A stretch of 8,824 nt of DNA from CAYWFP01 sp964457365 (lineage in GTDB: Bacteria > Planctomycetota > SZUA-567): positions 1 through 8,824 of the forward strand of contig CAYWFP010000130.1 in the NCBI GenBank assembly GCA_964457365.1. Reading direction: 5' to 3'. A program made the position numbers and the translations under genes. The stretch's first letter is position 1. Each line of letters starts with the position of its first letter. Of this stretch, positions 7,994-8,824 are shown piece by piece. The notes beneath the pieces were generated by a model that was not told the DNA's origin, searched no databases, and saw nothing but the letters and a program-made list of their open reading frames with translations.

Positions 7994-8014
7994 CCCGCCC
8001 CTCCTTCACGCGGC

Positions 8015-8043
8015 ACTGTAGAAGAGGAAGCGGAACGCGTCAA
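8015..8043 (-). promoter_or_regulatory. Candidate promoter for the HEAT-repeat gene
   Basis: TTGACG (8043-8038) and TACAGT (8020-8015) are separated by 17 bases and match consensus at five and four of six positions. Transcription would begin near 8008, just before the Shine-Dalgarno AAGGAGG at 8006-8000, leaving a leader of only about 15 bases. Its position between the transporter remnant and the HEAT gene supports independent transcription. Confidence 0.45.
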
Positions 8044-8125
8044 GAGAGAACGAGGTCGTCACGTATCGCCCGGCAGGTGTGCATAAGAGGTGTGGCCCGA
8101 TACCCGGTACGCGTTTCTGCCGAAC

Positions 8126-8212
8126 CTACAGAAACAGCATCCCCACCCCCACCACTGCCAGCACCGCCCCCGCCACGGCGCGCGCCGTCAGGCGCTCCCG
8201 ACCTGCTGTGCC
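8126..8212 (-). pseudogene. C-terminal remnant of an EamA/DMT-type transporter, cut by the insertion element
   Basis: This minus-strand frame reads RERLTARAVAGAVLAVVG followed by VGMLFL and a TAG stop at 8128-8126. A conserved 'ER.T..', then one hydrophobic helix rich in Gly, Ala and Val, then an immediate stop is how EamA/DMT-superfamily permeases usually end. The remaining ten or so helices are not here. Immediately upstream lies the end of a transposase gene, with its stop at 8216-8214, in a different frame. The simplest reading is an insertion sequence that landed near the 3' end of a transporter gene, whose main part would be beyond the right edge. The remnant is short (about 28 codons), so the family assignment is tentative and it could be a chance hydrophobic frame. 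Confidence 0.45.
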
Positions 8213-8824
8213 TTCACGCCGCCTCCCGATAGTAATGATTCAGCAACCCGCCCAGCACAGCCCGACGTTTCACCTTGCCCTCGCCCGGACTGCAGGCTTT
8301 CGGATCCGGCGGCGAGTTCCCCAGCCCCCGGTGTGGCCGTACCGTGTTGTGATACTTCTCATACTGCCGAACAATATAGTCCAAGTGGTCCAGGCTGAAG
8401 CAGGTGAACCAGTTCAGGCACTCGCGCTTGAGGTTTGAAATCCAAGACTCTGCGAACGCGTTGCAGTTCGGCGCGGCGATGGGCGTGTCGATCACCTCCA
8501 CGTCCTCGTCCTCCCACAGCCGGTCGAAGCCCTCGTTGTACTTGCTGTCGCGGTCGCGGATCACGTAGCGAATGTTAATGCCCATATCCTCCGCCGCCAT
8601 CTGGTAGTTGAGGGCCTGCCGCTTCGTCCACTCGCCCGTCGGATGCAGCGTCGACGGGCTGATCCACACCCGCCGGCTCTCCAGATGGATAAACACGAGC
8701 ATGTACGCCGTGAACGTGCCGAAGATCGTGCGGATTTCTTTGGTGAAGAAGTCGCACGCCACGAGGGTATCCATGTGCCGGCGGATGAACTCCGCATACG
8801 TCGTCTCGGACCTGCCGGGCGGAG
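8204..8824. mobile_element. Insertion sequence, one end visible, remainder beyond right edge
   Basis: The transposase gene and the interrupted transporter tail imply an element end just downstream of the stop at 8214. The plus-strand sequence TGCTGTGCCTTCACG from 8204 is a candidate terminus because it starts with TG, as IS3/IS481 ends often do. The other end is not in the window, so the inverted repeat and target duplication cannot be verified and the boundary is approximate. Confidence 0.45.
8214..8824 (-). CDS. DDE integrase/transposase (rve catalytic core), 5' end beyond window
   Basis: The frame is open to the right edge and reads through GRSETTYAEFIRRHMDTL, so the internal ATG at 8774 is not the true start. 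The catalytic core is intact. The first Asp is in ACDFFTKEI (D8 counting from the ATG at 8774), the second in IRDRDSKY (D74, possibly D76), and the Glu in NAFAESWISNLKRECLN (E109), giving about 35 residues between the last two as in DD35E enzymes. The tail YHNTVRPHRGLG and the ending GGLLNHYYREAA are typical of integrase-core transposases of the IS3/IS481 type that are abundant in PVC bacteria. The enzyme would cut and join element ends to target DNA. The N-terminal DNA-binding part is outside the window, so whether the gene is intact is unknown. Confidence 0.92.
   Translation of the reverse strand, partial: PPGRSETTYAEFIRRHMDTLVACDFFTKEIRTIFGTFTAYMLVFIHLESRRVWISPSTLHPTGEWTKRQALNYQMAAEDMGINIRYVIRDRDSKYNEGFDRLWEDEDVEVIDTPIAAPNCNAFAESWISNLKRECLNWFTCFSLDHLDYIVRQYEKYHNTVRPHRGLGNSPPDPKACSPGEGKVKRRAVLGGLLNHYYREAA

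Noticed and set aside
1..8824. CRISPR array, tRNA or rRNA genes, phage genes
   Set aside because: I saw no regularly spaced repeats, no tRNA-like cloverleaf and no rRNA or phage structural signatures on either strand.

Overview
The window is GC-rich (roughly 65% over most of its length) and every gene I can support is on the minus strand. The gene style suggests a PVC-type bacterium (Kiritimatiellota, Lentisphaerota, Verrucomicrobiota or Planctomycetota). That style includes a very large secreted modular protein with 'IWTG..NW' beta modules and LamG, a membrane-anchored HEAT-repeat protein, and an integrase with the 'CDFFTKE' motif. No marker gene is present, so the taxonomic assignment is only a guess.

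Positions 1-6692 hold one enormous minus-strand gene. It starts with a clear signal peptide at 6692 and runs off the left edge, giving at least about 2231 codons. It is easy to miss for two reasons: it has no stop codon inside the window, and its first 146 codons are in a different frame from the rest. One apparently missing base near 6255 separates the two frames. The product reads as signal peptide, beta module 1, LamG domain, beta module 2, a long central region I cannot assign, an acidic belt with a thrombospondin-3-like calcium motif, a beta-rich region, an Ig-like domain, and degenerate repeats that continue past the edge. At about position 450 GC falls from about 70% to about 51% without breaking the frame.

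Positions 6693-7003 are intergenic, with a ribosome binding site and a plausible sigma-70-type promoter for the giant gene. Positions 7004-7993 encode a 329-residue protein with an N-terminal membrane anchor, a low-complexity linker and HEAT-like helical repeats. It has its own strong ribosome binding site and a good promoter match.

At the right end, 8214-8824 is the C-terminal part of a DDE integrase/transposase that runs off the window. Immediately downstream of it lies a short in-frame tail (8126-8212) resembling the last helix of an EamA/DMT transporter, which suggests an insertion sequence landed in a transporter gene.

The genes do not form an obvious pathway. The giant protein and the HEAT protein are co-directional but appear separately promoted. 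The most interesting material is the giant surface protein: its frameshift, its repeat architecture and its mosaic base composition.
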